Below the pieces are notes generated by a model. That model saw only the letters and a list, made by a program, of their open reading frames with translations. It was not told where the DNA came from and made no database searches. Below, piece after piece: positions 1 through 8,149 of a stretch of DNA of 40,681 nt. Position numbers and translations under genes: made by a program. Origin of the DNA: Pseudobutyrivibrio sp. (GTDB lineage Bacteria > Bacillota > Clostridia > Lachnospirales > Lachnospiraceae); NCBI GenBank assembly GCA_017934625.1, contig JAGBJE010000086.1, positions 1 to 40,681 on the forward strand. The letters are read 5' to 3'. Every line of letters starts with the position of its first letter. Positions within the stretch are counted from its first letter, which is position 1.

Positions 1-408
1 GATTATCGTTGTGACATAGTAAATCCTACTACAAACACCATCATTTATGGACACAATATGCGTTCAGGTACCATGTTTGGTGGGTTAAAGCGTTACTTGA
101 AACAGGATTATTATCAGTCGCATAAATCGATAATCTTTAAAACTCTTTATGAGGAGCAGGAGTATGAGATTGTAGGAGTGGGCTTATCGGCGGTAGGCTA
201 TGATGACGATGAAAACTACAAATACTACGATTTCATCAACGCAGTAACAGGCAGCGAGCTTCAGGAGTTCTTAAACAATATCCAAAGTTTATCAGTTCAT
301 GATGAGACAATTGATATCAGTGCGACTGACAAAATATTGACTCTCAGCACCTGCAATTCTTACACCGAGGATGGACGAATGTTTGTTGTGGCCAAGAGAG
401 TCAGATAA
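1..408 (+). CDS. srtB: class B sortase, C-terminal part (5' end outside window)
   Basis: Reading frame 1 is open from the first base, so the start lies upstream; 135 codons are visible. Sortases are membrane-bound transpeptidases that cut a C-terminal sorting signal and join the protein to peptidoglycan. The catalytic triad is visible: His in YGHNM (bases 46-60), Cys in LTLSTC near the end, and Arg in EDGRMFVVAKR. The segment GTMFGGLKRY after the His is typical of class B enzymes. The next gene, 42 bp downstream, encodes a wall protein with a TPKTAD sorting signal, so this is probably a dedicated sortase-substrate pair. Class and catalytic residues are seen; the substrate pairing is inferred. 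Confidence 0.9.
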   Translation, partial: DYRCDIVNPTTNTIIYGHNMRSGTMFGGLKRYLKQDYYQSHKSIIFKTLYEEQEYEIVGVGLSAVGYDDDENYKYYDFINAVTGSELQEFLNNIQSLSVHDETIDISATDKILTLSTCNSYTEDGRMFVVAKRVR

Positions 409-450
409 CATACACTAGAGTCTATAAACTTGGGTTTAAGGGTGAAAGCT

Positions 451-2418
451 ATGGTGAAAAAGGGAATTTTAAAAAAGACAGGATGTATTCTTATTAGCGC
501 ATCTATTATGCTGACAGGCGTTACGTTCTTTGGCAATTCAACGTCTGAGGCTGACTATGATTCTGATTCGTATAAATATACGATTGAGGCGAATGGAAGT
601 ATCAGCTCTAGCACACTCACCAGTGAACAAAAAAGTGAATTACAGAGTGTTGTAGGGGAAGGTAGTGCAACAATTGGTGATAGCGCCTTGAGTGAATGCT
701 ACAATCTTACATCAGTAAGTGTGGCAGGACAGCTTGCAATTGGAGGCAGTGCATTTGCATTTGACAATAATCTTCAGTCAATTACATGTGAAACCATGAC
801 AGGGGCCACAGGTTCATCATTTAATGGATGTAGCAACATTAGCTTCAATATCACAGGTCAATCAGAAGGCTCAGGCTATTATACTGATTCCTACGGAGCA
901 TTATATAATGGAACAACTTTAGTATACGTTCCATCTGGTGTATCCAGTGCACCAGAATACACACTTAGAGATGGTACAACAGCCATTGGAGCAGGGGCAT
1001 TTAATGATGCTAATATAACAACCCTTAATGTGCCAAATAAGACAGCTGATGGCATTACATCTATAGGAGAGCAGGTGGGATGGCCAAGCAGTTCTTTAGT
1101 AGTAAATGCCTATGGTTCCACTGCTGATACAGCAACAGCCTTTGCAAATTATTTTGAGACGCACCTTGTAGTTGTTAACTGGGCAGAAAATGGAAGCAGT
1201 GATACACCGGATGATCCAACTACCACAGTGACTGTAACAGTTACCATGAAGGCTAGTGATGGCAGCTTTCCTACAGATGTAAGCAGCTACACTAAAAATG
1301 CAAAAGATGTAATTACACCAATAGAAATTACAGGATATTCAGTTAGTCCAACCAGCTATACAGTAACATCTGCTTCAACTCAATCAGTAGAATTTGTTTA
1401 TACACCAATGGCTACAGCAGAGGATCCTTATGTTACTGTAACAGATGAATATTATGATTCTACTGGAGCTACATTGGTTAGCTCTAATAAGGATAGAAGC
1501 TCAAATTATAAGGAAAATGCAACAATCAATCCTCTTACTCCATCAGGATATACATTGTTAGCAGGCAGCGCTTATACAGTAGGTAGTGCTAAAACAGGTC
1601 AGGCTGTAACATTTAAATACAAAGCAAATGGAAGCACACCAACGCCAACACCTACTCCAGGTGCTACATACACAGTTACAGTTTATGATGAATTCTATAA
1701 GGGTGATTTGAATCATTTAGAAAAACGTACAACACGTTCTGTAAATAAGTATACGGCAGGTTCTAAATATTCATTTAATCCAGCTACATATAAAGGATAT
1801 ACCTATTATGGTGGCAGAGACCAATCTGGAACAGTAAATGGAAATATAGAAGCCTATTTCTTCTACGTAGATAACGGAAGTAGTAAGGCTGCAGTAGTAC
1901 CATCTGTAAAGAAGAATGAAACAAATGCAAACCTTCAGGCTATATATCAGGTAACAGAGGGTGCTAATCAGACAATCACCGCAGGTAATGGCCCATTAAG
2001 GATTGTATGTAATGGTGAATTAAATAAGCTTACAGGCATCTTTGTAGACGGCGTTAAGATAGATAGCAGCAGATATACACTGGAATCTGGTTCAACTATC
2101 CTTACATTTACCGGTGGCTTTGTTAAGCTGTTTACAGTTGGTAACCATTTAATCAGATTTGAATATGTGGATGGCTATGCTGAGACAGGCTTAAAGGTAA
2201 CAGACGGCAAGACAACTACAACAGTTACATACAAAGTAAGCAGTGATGGTTCAATATCAGCAGGTCACACAAAGGATACTACTCCAAAGACAGCAGATGG
2301 ATTTGATAACAAGTATTTACTATGTATAGCAATCTTCCTGCTTGGAGCAGGTGCAATCCTATTTGGAAACCAGAGAAAGCTTGAGGCTATATTAGCAAAA
2401 GAAAATGATGACGAATAG
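451..2418 (+). CDS. cell-wall-anchored surface protein with BspA-like, MucBP-like and X2-like domains
   Basis: A 655-residue secreted protein. The ATG at 451 is preferred over the TTG at 430 because AAGGGTG lies 7 bases before it. Residues 1-35 form a signal peptide. Residues about 60-230 look like short BspA-type leucine-rich repeats (IGDSALSECYNLTSV, AIGAGAFNDANITTLNVP). Three MucBP-like repeats follow (starting near VTVTMKASDG, VTVTDEYYDS and VTVYDEFYKG), with a PTPTPTP linker before the third. An X2/Ig-like module (LTGIFVDGVKIDSSRYTLES) comes next. The C-terminus has TPKTAD at residues 611-616, a hydrophobic helix and an RK-containing tail, i.e. a sortase signal of the PKTA type. It is probably an adhesin or ligand-binding wall protein; the ligand is unknown. 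Confidence 0.82.
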   Translation: MVKKGILKKTGCILISASIMLTGVTFFGNSTSEADYDSDSYKYTIEANGSISSSTLTSEQKSELQSVVGEGSATIGDSALSECYNLTSVSVAGQLAIGGSAFAFDNNLQSITCETMTGATGSSFNGCSNISFNITGQSEGSGYYTDSYGALYNGTTLVYVPSGVSSAPEYTLRDGTTAIGAGAFNDANITTLNVPNKTADGITSIGEQVGWPSSSLVVNAYGSTADTATAFANYFETHLVVVNWAENGSSDTPDDPTTTVTVTVTMKASDGSFPTDVSSYTKNAKDVITPIEITGYSVSPTSYTVTSASTQSVEFVYTPMATAEDPYVTVTDEYYDSTGATLVSSNKDRSSNYKENATINPLTPSGYTLLAGSAYTVGSAKTGQAVTFKYKANGSTPTPTPTPGATYTVTVYDEFYKGDLNHLEKRTTRSVNKYTAGSKYSFNPATYKGYTYYGGRDQSGTVNGNIEAYFFYVDNGSSKAAVVPSVKKNETNANLQAIYQVTEGANQTITAGNGPLRIVCNGELNKLTGIFVDGVKIDSSRYTLESGSTILTFTGGFVKLFTVGNHLIRFEYVDGYAETGLKVTDGKTTTTVTYKVSSDGSISAGHTKDTTPKTADGFDNKYLLCIAIFLLGAGAILFGNQRKLEAILAKENDDE

Positions 2419-2434
2419 CTAGACGGAGAATATT

Positions 2435-3079
2435 ATGTTAGAGACTATTATTTATGTAGCACTAATAATTGCATTATTTGCTGTATGTGATAATAGATAC
2501 TCCAGGAGGTACTATGTTCCATTAAAGGTGGTATGTAGTGCCTCCTTTTTGGTGATTTTCATTTTAAATTATTACTACAGCGAAAAGTTTGGGCTGTTGA
2601 TATGGGCACTTTTGGCCTGCTTTATAGGTGATATTCTTATGGGACTATATAACACCTATTTAAGAAAACAGTTTATGGCTATTGGAATTATTGCATTCAT
2701 GCTTGGTCATGTAGGCTTTCTTAACTATATGTGCCGTATTACAAATAAGACCAGCGCTTTAGTGTACATCCTTCCAGTAGTGGCATGTCTTATTTTGGTT
2801 GGAATGAAGAAGAAGTTTCATCTACATATGGGAAGCCTGTTTGTGCCATGTATTATATATTCCTATTTTGTATCAACTATGACATTAAAGGCTGTTGAAT
2901 GTGGTATGAATGGAATGAATATACTGGCGATTGCAGGAATATTATTCTTAATCAGTGACTTTACAATTCTGTTTTTATATTTTTATCATTTTAGCCATAT
3001 AAAATATAAGCGCCAGGTCCACTACGTAAACCTGGCAACCTATTATATAGCCATATTATTATTTATCTATAGCCTTTAG
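2435..3079 (+). CDS. YhhN/TMEM86-family integral membrane protein
   Basis: A 214-residue, almost entirely hydrophobic protein with about eight membrane segments. The family signature is recognisable: an early acidic GDILMG motif after a helix, then FMLGHVGF, a later FLISDFTILF with a membrane Asp, and a C-terminal YYIAILLFIY. In animals this family includes lysoplasmalogenases; bacterial members are mostly uncharacterised but probably act on lysoplasmalogen or related ether lipids. It starts 16 bp after the surface protein and probably shares its transcript. The GGAGAATATT upstream can serve as ribosome binding site. The enzymatic role is inferred from family only. Confidence 0.75.
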   Translation: MLETIIYVALIIALFAVCDNRYSRRYYVPLKVVCSASFLVIFILNYYYSEKFGLLIWALLACFIGDILMGLYNTYLRKQFMAIGIIAFMLGHVGFLNYMCRITNKTSALVYILPVVACLILVGMKKKFHLHMGSLFVPCIIYSYFVSTMTLKAVECGMNGMNILAIAGILFLISDFTILFLYFYHFSHIKYKRQVHYVNLATYYIAILLFIYSL

Positions 3080-3178
3080 TCCGCTGGTTACTTCTACAAA
3101 TAGAATAATTCTACGCTCATGAGATTATTCGCTTAAGAATCATTCTATTTGTAGACTACCAGCTCAGCTAAGGGCTAT
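3069..3178. repeat. long imperfect inverted repeat between convergent genes
   Basis: The left arm begins ATAGCCTTTA and the right arm ends TAAGGGCTAT. Further in, GCTGGT pairs with ACCAGC, and a 14-base run TCTACAAATAGAAT (3093-3106) pairs perfectly with ATTCTATTTGTAGA, followed by an ATTCT/AGAAT step. The centre holds the palindrome CTCATGAG. Each arm is about 45 nt. It spans the stop codon of the YhhN gene and ends just before the stop of the opposing gene, so it may act as a bidirectional terminator, although neither side has a clear T-run. Confidence 0.7.
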
Positions 3179-3179
3179 A

Positions 3180-5729
3180 TTATTCGATATACGATACGAA
3201 TACGTTTCCGAAGGAATCAAAATATTCGCTGGCTTCTGTGAGTCCCATCTTGGAATTGCTGCTTGTGATAGGATCAAAGTAGGTGATAGATGAAGCGTCA
3301 TATCCTACGATTAGTACTGCGGAATCTTCGCCTGTGTATGCATATACTGGAACGCCCTGGCTTACATAGTAAAGAACCTGCTCTAATGTGGCGCCAGTCA
3401 AATCCAAAATATCATAATCCTTAAGTGTCTTTCTAAGGATTGAAATAGGTGTCTCACCTGATTCTAGCAGTGTATGTACCTGCACATTTTCCCCAGCCTG
3501 AACTAACATAGCAGATAGGGCTCTGGCTGAGCCGGATGCCTCTGAATCGCTAGAGCCAACAGCAATGCCGGTGATTGGATTCTGGTAAGACTTTCTGCCG
3601 CGCTTCCAAATATATTTAGGGGTGTTATCTAACACGATACCCATTTCCTCATCCGCACAGGTTACAGCTGCAAGTAAATCATCTGAGGCAAGGGCAACTT
3701 TGTTACCAACATATACATAGTACTGAGTAGAGGCTGTGGCAGATGAAACAGAGATATTTCTGCTGGCATCTGCAAGAACTAAGCCTGTAATATCGTATTT
3801 AACAGTGCCAAGCTTTTCATCCTCTGCTAGCGGTGCCATAGTAAAGGTGACTACCTGCTGCTTAACATCATCAGTTGCAAGGGCTATATCAACCGCCTTG
3901 TTTTGTTCGCCGGCGCTATTTTTTATAGTGTCACCCTCGGTAGTGGTGATAATGCCATCTTCACCAATCTGTATACGTTCCAGATAAATGGTGTAGGAAT
4001 CAATAGAAGTATTTGTTATATAGTAGCCGTTCTTTTGGTAGGTCATTAGCTCACGAGGCATACCCTGTGATATATCAGCAATAGTAAGTTTGTACATAGG
4101 ATATATGGTAGAGCCTGCACCGTCAGTGGTGATATCTGATTTGTTGAGAGTGCCGTATATCAAATCATCATCCAAAAACTCCAAAGGCTTTAAAAGCTGA
4201 CCGCTGCCCGCTGTAATATCAAATGAATCGCCAGTCTCTAAATCCATAATGTGGATTGTGTCGGACATGTTGTCTTCTTCCATCCATGCCAAATATCTTC
4301 TAGAGGATGAAACAGCATACTGGGCATCATCAAGACCAGTCAAAAGCTCCTTGGTGGTAAGCTCGTTAAGAGACATGTAAAGCAATGTACCATTTACCAT
4401 GATATAGAAATCGTTGTTGGCGGTTTCATATAAAAGCTCAGAGAAATTGGCGTTCAAAATCTGGTAAGAGCTTGTGGAGGTAATAAATACCTGCTCTGTA
4501 GAGGTGTCTTCAATGGCATCATAGTGGAACAGGTTAATACCACATTCGCCCTCATGGGAACCAGAATTCATATATCCGTAAACGACGTAGTCCATGGTAC
4601 CGCTTTCGTCTATATTTAATAGAAGAATCTGATGCTGGTCATAGATAGAGCGAATATCAGTAGGGTCGTTGTCAAAGCCAAATATTTGCTTAATCTTTCT
4701 ATCTGTCTGGTTGTACTCGTAAAGAGAACCATTTTGAACAAAAGAAACAATAGTACCGGTTTCATTTGATAGATATTGCAGGTTAGAATCAGTGATACCT
4801 ATGTTAAGCACATTGTCATTAAAGCTAACAGAGTTGGCATCGAGAATCTGATTCATTGTACGGTCGTATGAAAGCAGATAGATTCTATCAGCTGTATAGC
4901 GGATTCTGAAATCCTCTGAGCATGAATAGTACTCTGTTTTACCAAAGTTATCCCTTGAAAGGAGATAATCAAGGGTAAGGCTGGTGTAGTTGGTGCTGAT
5001 ATCAGTAAGGGTTACGTTACAGTCGCCTACTTGAGTGCCATCAAAGGTACCATAGGAAATCTGTGAAAGGTTGGAATTAATATTTACATGGCTCAAATCA
5101 CTGCTTTCTGAGGTCGCTGGCTCGATATATGTAGCTAAGTCAGTGGTATCCTCTGAAAGGGCTGTATTATGGAAATATTGAGCAAAATCAAGTATTTCTT
5201 CCTCATGGCAACCATCAGGTTGCATTATTCTGGTGTAGTAGTAGATGTCCTTATCACCACTGGTAAGGGTAATGATAAGCAGGTACTCTTCATTCTTTTC
5301 AATAAGGTTTTCTGCTTGGAAGCTGGCTGTAATAGTATCATTATCTGTAGAGAAGGTTAAATCGTTCTTTGCTATGTTTCGCTGGGTATCCAAAGAACGT
5401 ATTTCGTAGGAAACATTATCAATAGAATATTTCTTGGCATCTATAGATAAAGAAACATTACGATTTGAATCAAGTGGTATAATGGCATCACGCATGTATG
5501 CAGGGTCCATCTTTGTTACATATCCATGCAGATGGCTTGAAGCATCATCCAAATAATTAATCGAAACAATCGGTAATGTTGGACTGGCTAAATCGGTAAC
5601 CTCTTTTGGTTCGCTGATGTTTGTAATAATCTCAAAAAAGATTAATGCAACCAAAAAAATGGCGAATAAAATGCCAGATCTCTTAATAATTTTGGTAGGA
5701 ATGCCCTTTTTATAGAACTGTAATTTCAT
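3180..5729 (-). CDS. membrane-anchored extracytoplasmic protein with degenerate C39-like domain
   Basis: An 849-residue protein. Basic residues 1-18 and a hydrophobic helix (about 19-38) form an uncleaved signal anchor, placing the rest outside the cell. The long middle (about 60-700) has beta-rich repeats with phrases such as DANSVSFNDNVLNIG and YGYMNSGSHEGECG that resemble beta-propeller or WD40-like blades; this is tentative. The C-terminal 130 residues have the layout of a C39-like papain-fold domain: LDLTGATLEQVLYYV, GVPVYAY, AVLIVGYD, YFDP and a final GNVFVSY. The positions where active members carry Cys and His read GSARAL (about 734) and DSAV (about 803), so it is probably a pseudopeptidase used for binding. 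It is monocistronic and divergent from the ltaS-like gene. Function unknown. Confidence 0.7.
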   Translation of the reverse strand: MKLQFYKKGIPTKIIKRSGILFAIFLVALIFFEIITNISEPKEVTDLASPTLPIVSINYLDDASSHLHGYVTKMDPAYMRDAIIPLDSNRNVSLSIDAKKYSIDNVSYEIRSLDTQRNIAKNDLTFSTDNDTITASFQAENLIEKNEEYLLIITLTSGDKDIYYYTRIMQPDGCHEEEILDFAQYFHNTALSEDTTDLATYIEPATSESSDLSHVNINSNLSQISYGTFDGTQVGDCNVTLTDISTNYTSLTLDYLLSRDNFGKTEYYSCSEDFRIRYTADRIYLLSYDRTMNQILDANSVSFNDNVLNIGITDSNLQYLSNETGTIVSFVQNGSLYEYNQTDRKIKQIFGFDNDPTDIRSIYDQHQILLLNIDESGTMDYVVYGYMNSGSHEGECGINLFHYDAIEDTSTEQVFITSTSSYQILNANFSELLYETANNDFYIMVNGTLLYMSLNELTTKELLTGLDDAQYAVSSSRRYLAWMEEDNMSDTIHIMDLETGDSFDITAGSGQLLKPLEFLDDDLIYGTLNKSDITTDGAGSTIYPMYKLTIADISQGMPRELMTYQKNGYYITNTSIDSYTIYLERIQIGEDGIITTTEGDTIKNSAGEQNKAVDIALATDDVKQQVVTFTMAPLAEDEKLGTVKYDITGLVLADASRNISVSSATASTQYYVYVGNKVALASDDLLAAVTCADEEMGIVLDNTPKYIWKRGRKSYQNPITGIAVGSSDSEASGSARALSAMLVQAGENVQVHTLLESGETPISILRKTLKDYDILDLTGATLEQVLYYVSQGVPVYAYTGEDSAVLIVGYDASSITYFDPITSSNSKMGLTEASEYFDSFGNVFVSYIE

Positions 5730-5743
5730 ATAATCTCGCTTTC

Positions 5744-5772
5744 TTGCTTATTAAAAAATAAAGTGTTATAAT
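5744..5772 (+). promoter_or_regulatory. sigma-A-type promoter for the ltaS-like gene
   Basis: TTGCTT (5744-5749), a 17-bp spacer and a perfect TATAAT (5767-5772). Transcription would start near 5779, giving a leader of about 80 nt before the ATG at 5860. Confidence 0.6.
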
Positions 5773-5790
5773 CCGTTAGACTTTCGATTA

Positions 5791-5819
5791 TTATTAATTC
5801 AAAGTAAATTTTATTGTAA
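5791..5819 (-). promoter_or_regulatory. possible promoter for the 849-residue membrane-anchored protein
   Basis: On the minus strand, TTACAA (5819-5814) and TAATAA (5796-5791) are 17 bp apart. The match to consensus is moderate. The element lies between the two divergent genes and overlaps the leader of the plus-strand transcript. Confidence 0.35.
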
Positions 5820-5859
5820 CACTATTTTTTCATACTGTCTTAGGTTTTACGGAGGATTC

Positions 5860-8043
5860 ATGAAAAAATTATTTTCGAAGATTAAAACCGGCGCTTGCTG
5901 GTTGGGGAATGTTATAAAAAAACCATTTGTTAAATTTGGTAATTCTAAGCTGGTACAGGGCTACTTAGGTAGTAAGTTCCATAAGACATGGATTAGACTT
6001 TGGAGTGATTATGCCTTCTTTATGCATATTCCACTTGCCCTTATTCTTGTGTTTGTTATGGAATGGATGTCTAGGCATTCTTTTGCAGCAGCCTGGGGAT
6101 TTGTGGTAGACCATACAGGACCATATTTATTTAATTCGTACTGTATATTTGTGGCACTATCAATTGTCTTCCTTAGTAAGAGAAGAGGTTGGTGGCGAGT
6201 TTTCATCAGTATGATATTTATTATTCTTGGAATAATAAACTGCATCATTCTGTTGAATCGTGTTTCACCATTTGGTTATACAGACCTATATATGATTAGC
6301 GACCTGCTTACAATGCAGGATTCTAATTATTTTTCAGCTGAGCAGGCTATGATATCTGTGATTGCCCTGGTGATTTACATAATTCTTATGTCTATCTACA
6401 TGGCTAAGGGTCCTAAGAAGCAGAATGCCAAGCCATTCTGGCAGAGATTAATACTTGTGGTTGTGCTTTTTGCATCACTTTATCCATCTACAATCCTGCT
6501 TAGACAGTCAGGTATTATGACATCTTATTTTGGTAATCTGGCTCAGGGATATTTGGATTATGGATATTTGTACGGATTTTCAACCTCAGTCCTTGATAGA
6601 GGTATGAACAGGCCTTTTGGTTATTCTAAGAGCAAGATAGACGATATTATTGAGAAGGATGCTTCTTATGTAAACACCATTGAGATTCCTTCAGAGGATA
6701 AATCACAGCCTAATATTGTGGTTATGCTGCTTGAATCCTTCTATGATGTTTCTGAGTCAGAGTTCTTAGAGACAAGTGAGGATCCAATTCCATTTATCCA
6801 TTCATTGGAGCAGAATTATTCAACAGGACACTGTATTGTGCCTGTAGTAGGTGCTGGTACATGTAACTCTGAGTTCGAGGTCCTTACGGGTATGAGTTGT
6901 AGCTTCTTTGGACCAGGTGAGTACCCACAGAAGACCATCATCAAGGAGACTGATTGCGAATCTTATGCTGATGTACTTCATGATAATGGCTACAGCACCC
7001 ATGTAGTTCATAATAACGGTGGTAACTTCTACTCACGTGCCAATGCCTTTTCCATGATGGGCTTTGATAGCTTTACATCTAAGGAATTGCTTGATATTAC
7101 AGATTACACACCACTTGGTAACTGGCCTACTGATGATATTCTTATTGATGCCACAGTAGATGCCATGGATGTAGATGATAATCCTGATTTTGTTTATACA
7201 ATCACGGTAGAAGGCCACGGAGCTTATCCTACATACCCTGTTGAGGAAGACCCAGCTATCAAGGTTGTTGCTCACGGTAAGACAGAAGAAGAGCAGAATG
7301 CATGGACTTATTACATTAATCGTATCTACAATGTAGATGATTTCGTTAAGAAATATATTGAAGCTCTTGATGCAAGAGGCGAGGATACGCTTGTAATTAT
7401 GTTTGGTGACCATCTTCCAACAATGGGACTCACAAATAGCGAGGTAGCCACAGGAGACCTTTACAAAACCAAGTATTTCACCTGGAACAACTTCGGTATG
7501 GAGAAGGTTGATGAAGATTTAGCTTCATATCAGTTGGTTTCAGAGTTTTTAAACAGGCTTGATATTCACAATGGTAATCTCAATGCTTATCACCAGACAG
7601 CTATGGCTGAGGGAAAGAAATATGGTACAAATGACTATATGAATAACCTTAGATTGCTTCAGTACGACATTCTATACGGTGATAGATACACATATCAGGA
7701 TGGCACTGAATACGGCCCATCAGACCTTATTATGGGCGTTAATGATGTTGTAATTGACAGTGCTTACTTCTTTAACGGTAAGCTGCATATTTACGGTGAT
7801 GAGTTTACCAAATGGTCCAAGGTATTTGTTAATGGAGAACAGGTTCCAACCAAATACGAAAGTGGACAGGTTCTATCAATTAATATTGGAGATGTGGCTA
7901 ATGGCGATACCATCAAGGTTTGCCAGATGGGAAGCTCTAATACAGTATTTAGGGAATCCAATGAATATAAGGTATACGACCCTAATTACATTGAAGAAGA
8001 ACCAGAAATAGAAGAAACCGATGAAGAAGATTCAGAAGAATAA
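5860..8043 (+). CDS. LTA synthase family phosphoglycerol transferase
   Basis: A 727-residue membrane enzyme of the LtaS type, which moves glycerol-phosphate from phosphatidylglycerol to a glycolipid or polymer on the outer face of the membrane. About five transmembrane helices (residues 50-225) precede an extracellular sulfatase-fold domain (about 275-600). Metal and catalytic positions are visible: Glu292 in MLLESFYD, nucleophile Thr334 in GAGTCNSEFE, Asp517-His518 in FGDHLP, and His in EGHGAYP. Unlike S. aureus LtaS, about 90 residues follow the enzyme domain as a small beta-rich module (VFVNGEQVP, VCQMGSSNTV) and then a very acidic tail. A strong GGAGG lies upstream of the ATG. The exact product (type I LTA or a lipid-linked variant) cannot be read from sequence. 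Confidence 0.88.
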   Translation: MKKLFSKIKTGACWLGNVIKKPFVKFGNSKLVQGYLGSKFHKTWIRLWSDYAFFMHIPLALILVFVMEWMSRHSFAAAWGFVVDHTGPYLFNSYCIFVALSIVFLSKRRGWWRVFISMIFIILGIINCIILLNRVSPFGYTDLYMISDLLTMQDSNYFSAEQAMISVIALVIYIILMSIYMAKGPKKQNAKPFWQRLILVVVLFASLYPSTILLRQSGIMTSYFGNLAQGYLDYGYLYGFSTSVLDRGMNRPFGYSKSKIDDIIEKDASYVNTIEIPSEDKSQPNIVVMLLESFYDVSESEFLETSEDPIPFIHSLEQNYSTGHCIVPVVGAGTCNSEFEVLTGMSCSFFGPGEYPQKTIIKETDCESYADVLHDNGYSTHVVHNNGGNFYSRANAFSMMGFDSFTSKELLDITDYTPLGNWPTDDILIDATVDAMDVDDNPDFVYTITVEGHGAYPTYPVEEDPAIKVVAHGKTEEEQNAWTYYINRIYNVDDFVKKYIEALDARGEDTLVIMFGDHLPTMGLTNSEVATGDLYKTKYFTWNNFGMEKVDEDLASYQLVSEFLNRLDIHNGNLNAYHQTAMAEGKKYGTNDYMNNLRLLQYDILYGDRYTYQDGTEYGPSDLIMGVNDVVIDSAYFFNGKLHIYGDEFTKWSKVFVNGEQVPTKYESGQVLSINIGDVANGDTIKVCQMGSSNTVFRESNEYKVYDPNYIEEEPEIEETDEEDSEE

Positions 8044-8071
8044 AAAAAAGGCTTCTCCCTATGGGAGAAGC
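8042..8071 (-). terminator. intrinsic terminator for prs
   Basis: Read on the minus strand, GCTTCTCCC-ATA-GGGAGAAGC is followed by a run of Ts (A-run 8042-8049 on the plus strand). It forms the left end of the palindromic element at 8050-8143. Confidence 0.85.
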
Positions 8072-8143
8072 TGTCACCGAAGGTGACTGATGAGGGAACA
8101 CCTCATCCGACCCTTTGGGCCACCTTCCCCTCGAGGGGAAGGC
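8050..8143. repeat. compact multi-hairpin palindromic element (REP/MITE-like)
   Basis: Five hairpins sit in 94 bp: GCTTCTCCC/GGGAGAAGC (8051-8071), GTCACC-GAA-GGTGAC (8073-8087), GATGAGG/CCTCATC (8089-8107), CCCTTTGGG (8111-8119) and the perfect 20-bp palindrome at 8123-8142. The two ends are imperfect inverted copies of each other (GGCTTCTCCC against GGCTTCCCCT). Short elements of this general type are dispersed in many gut Clostridia. It fills the whole space between the convergent ltaS-like and prs genes. Confidence 0.65.
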
Positions 8144-8149
8144 TTTTTT
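8123..8149 (+). terminator. intrinsic terminator for the ltaS-like gene
   Basis: The perfect palindrome CCTTCCCC-TCGA-GGGGAAGG (8123-8142) is followed by C and six Ts (8144-8149). The T-run overlaps the stop codon of prs on the other strand. Confidence 0.88.

Noticed and set aside
1630-1665. Short tandem repeat coding PTPTPTP
   Set aside because: A normal proline-threonine linker in surface proteins, not a separate repeat element.
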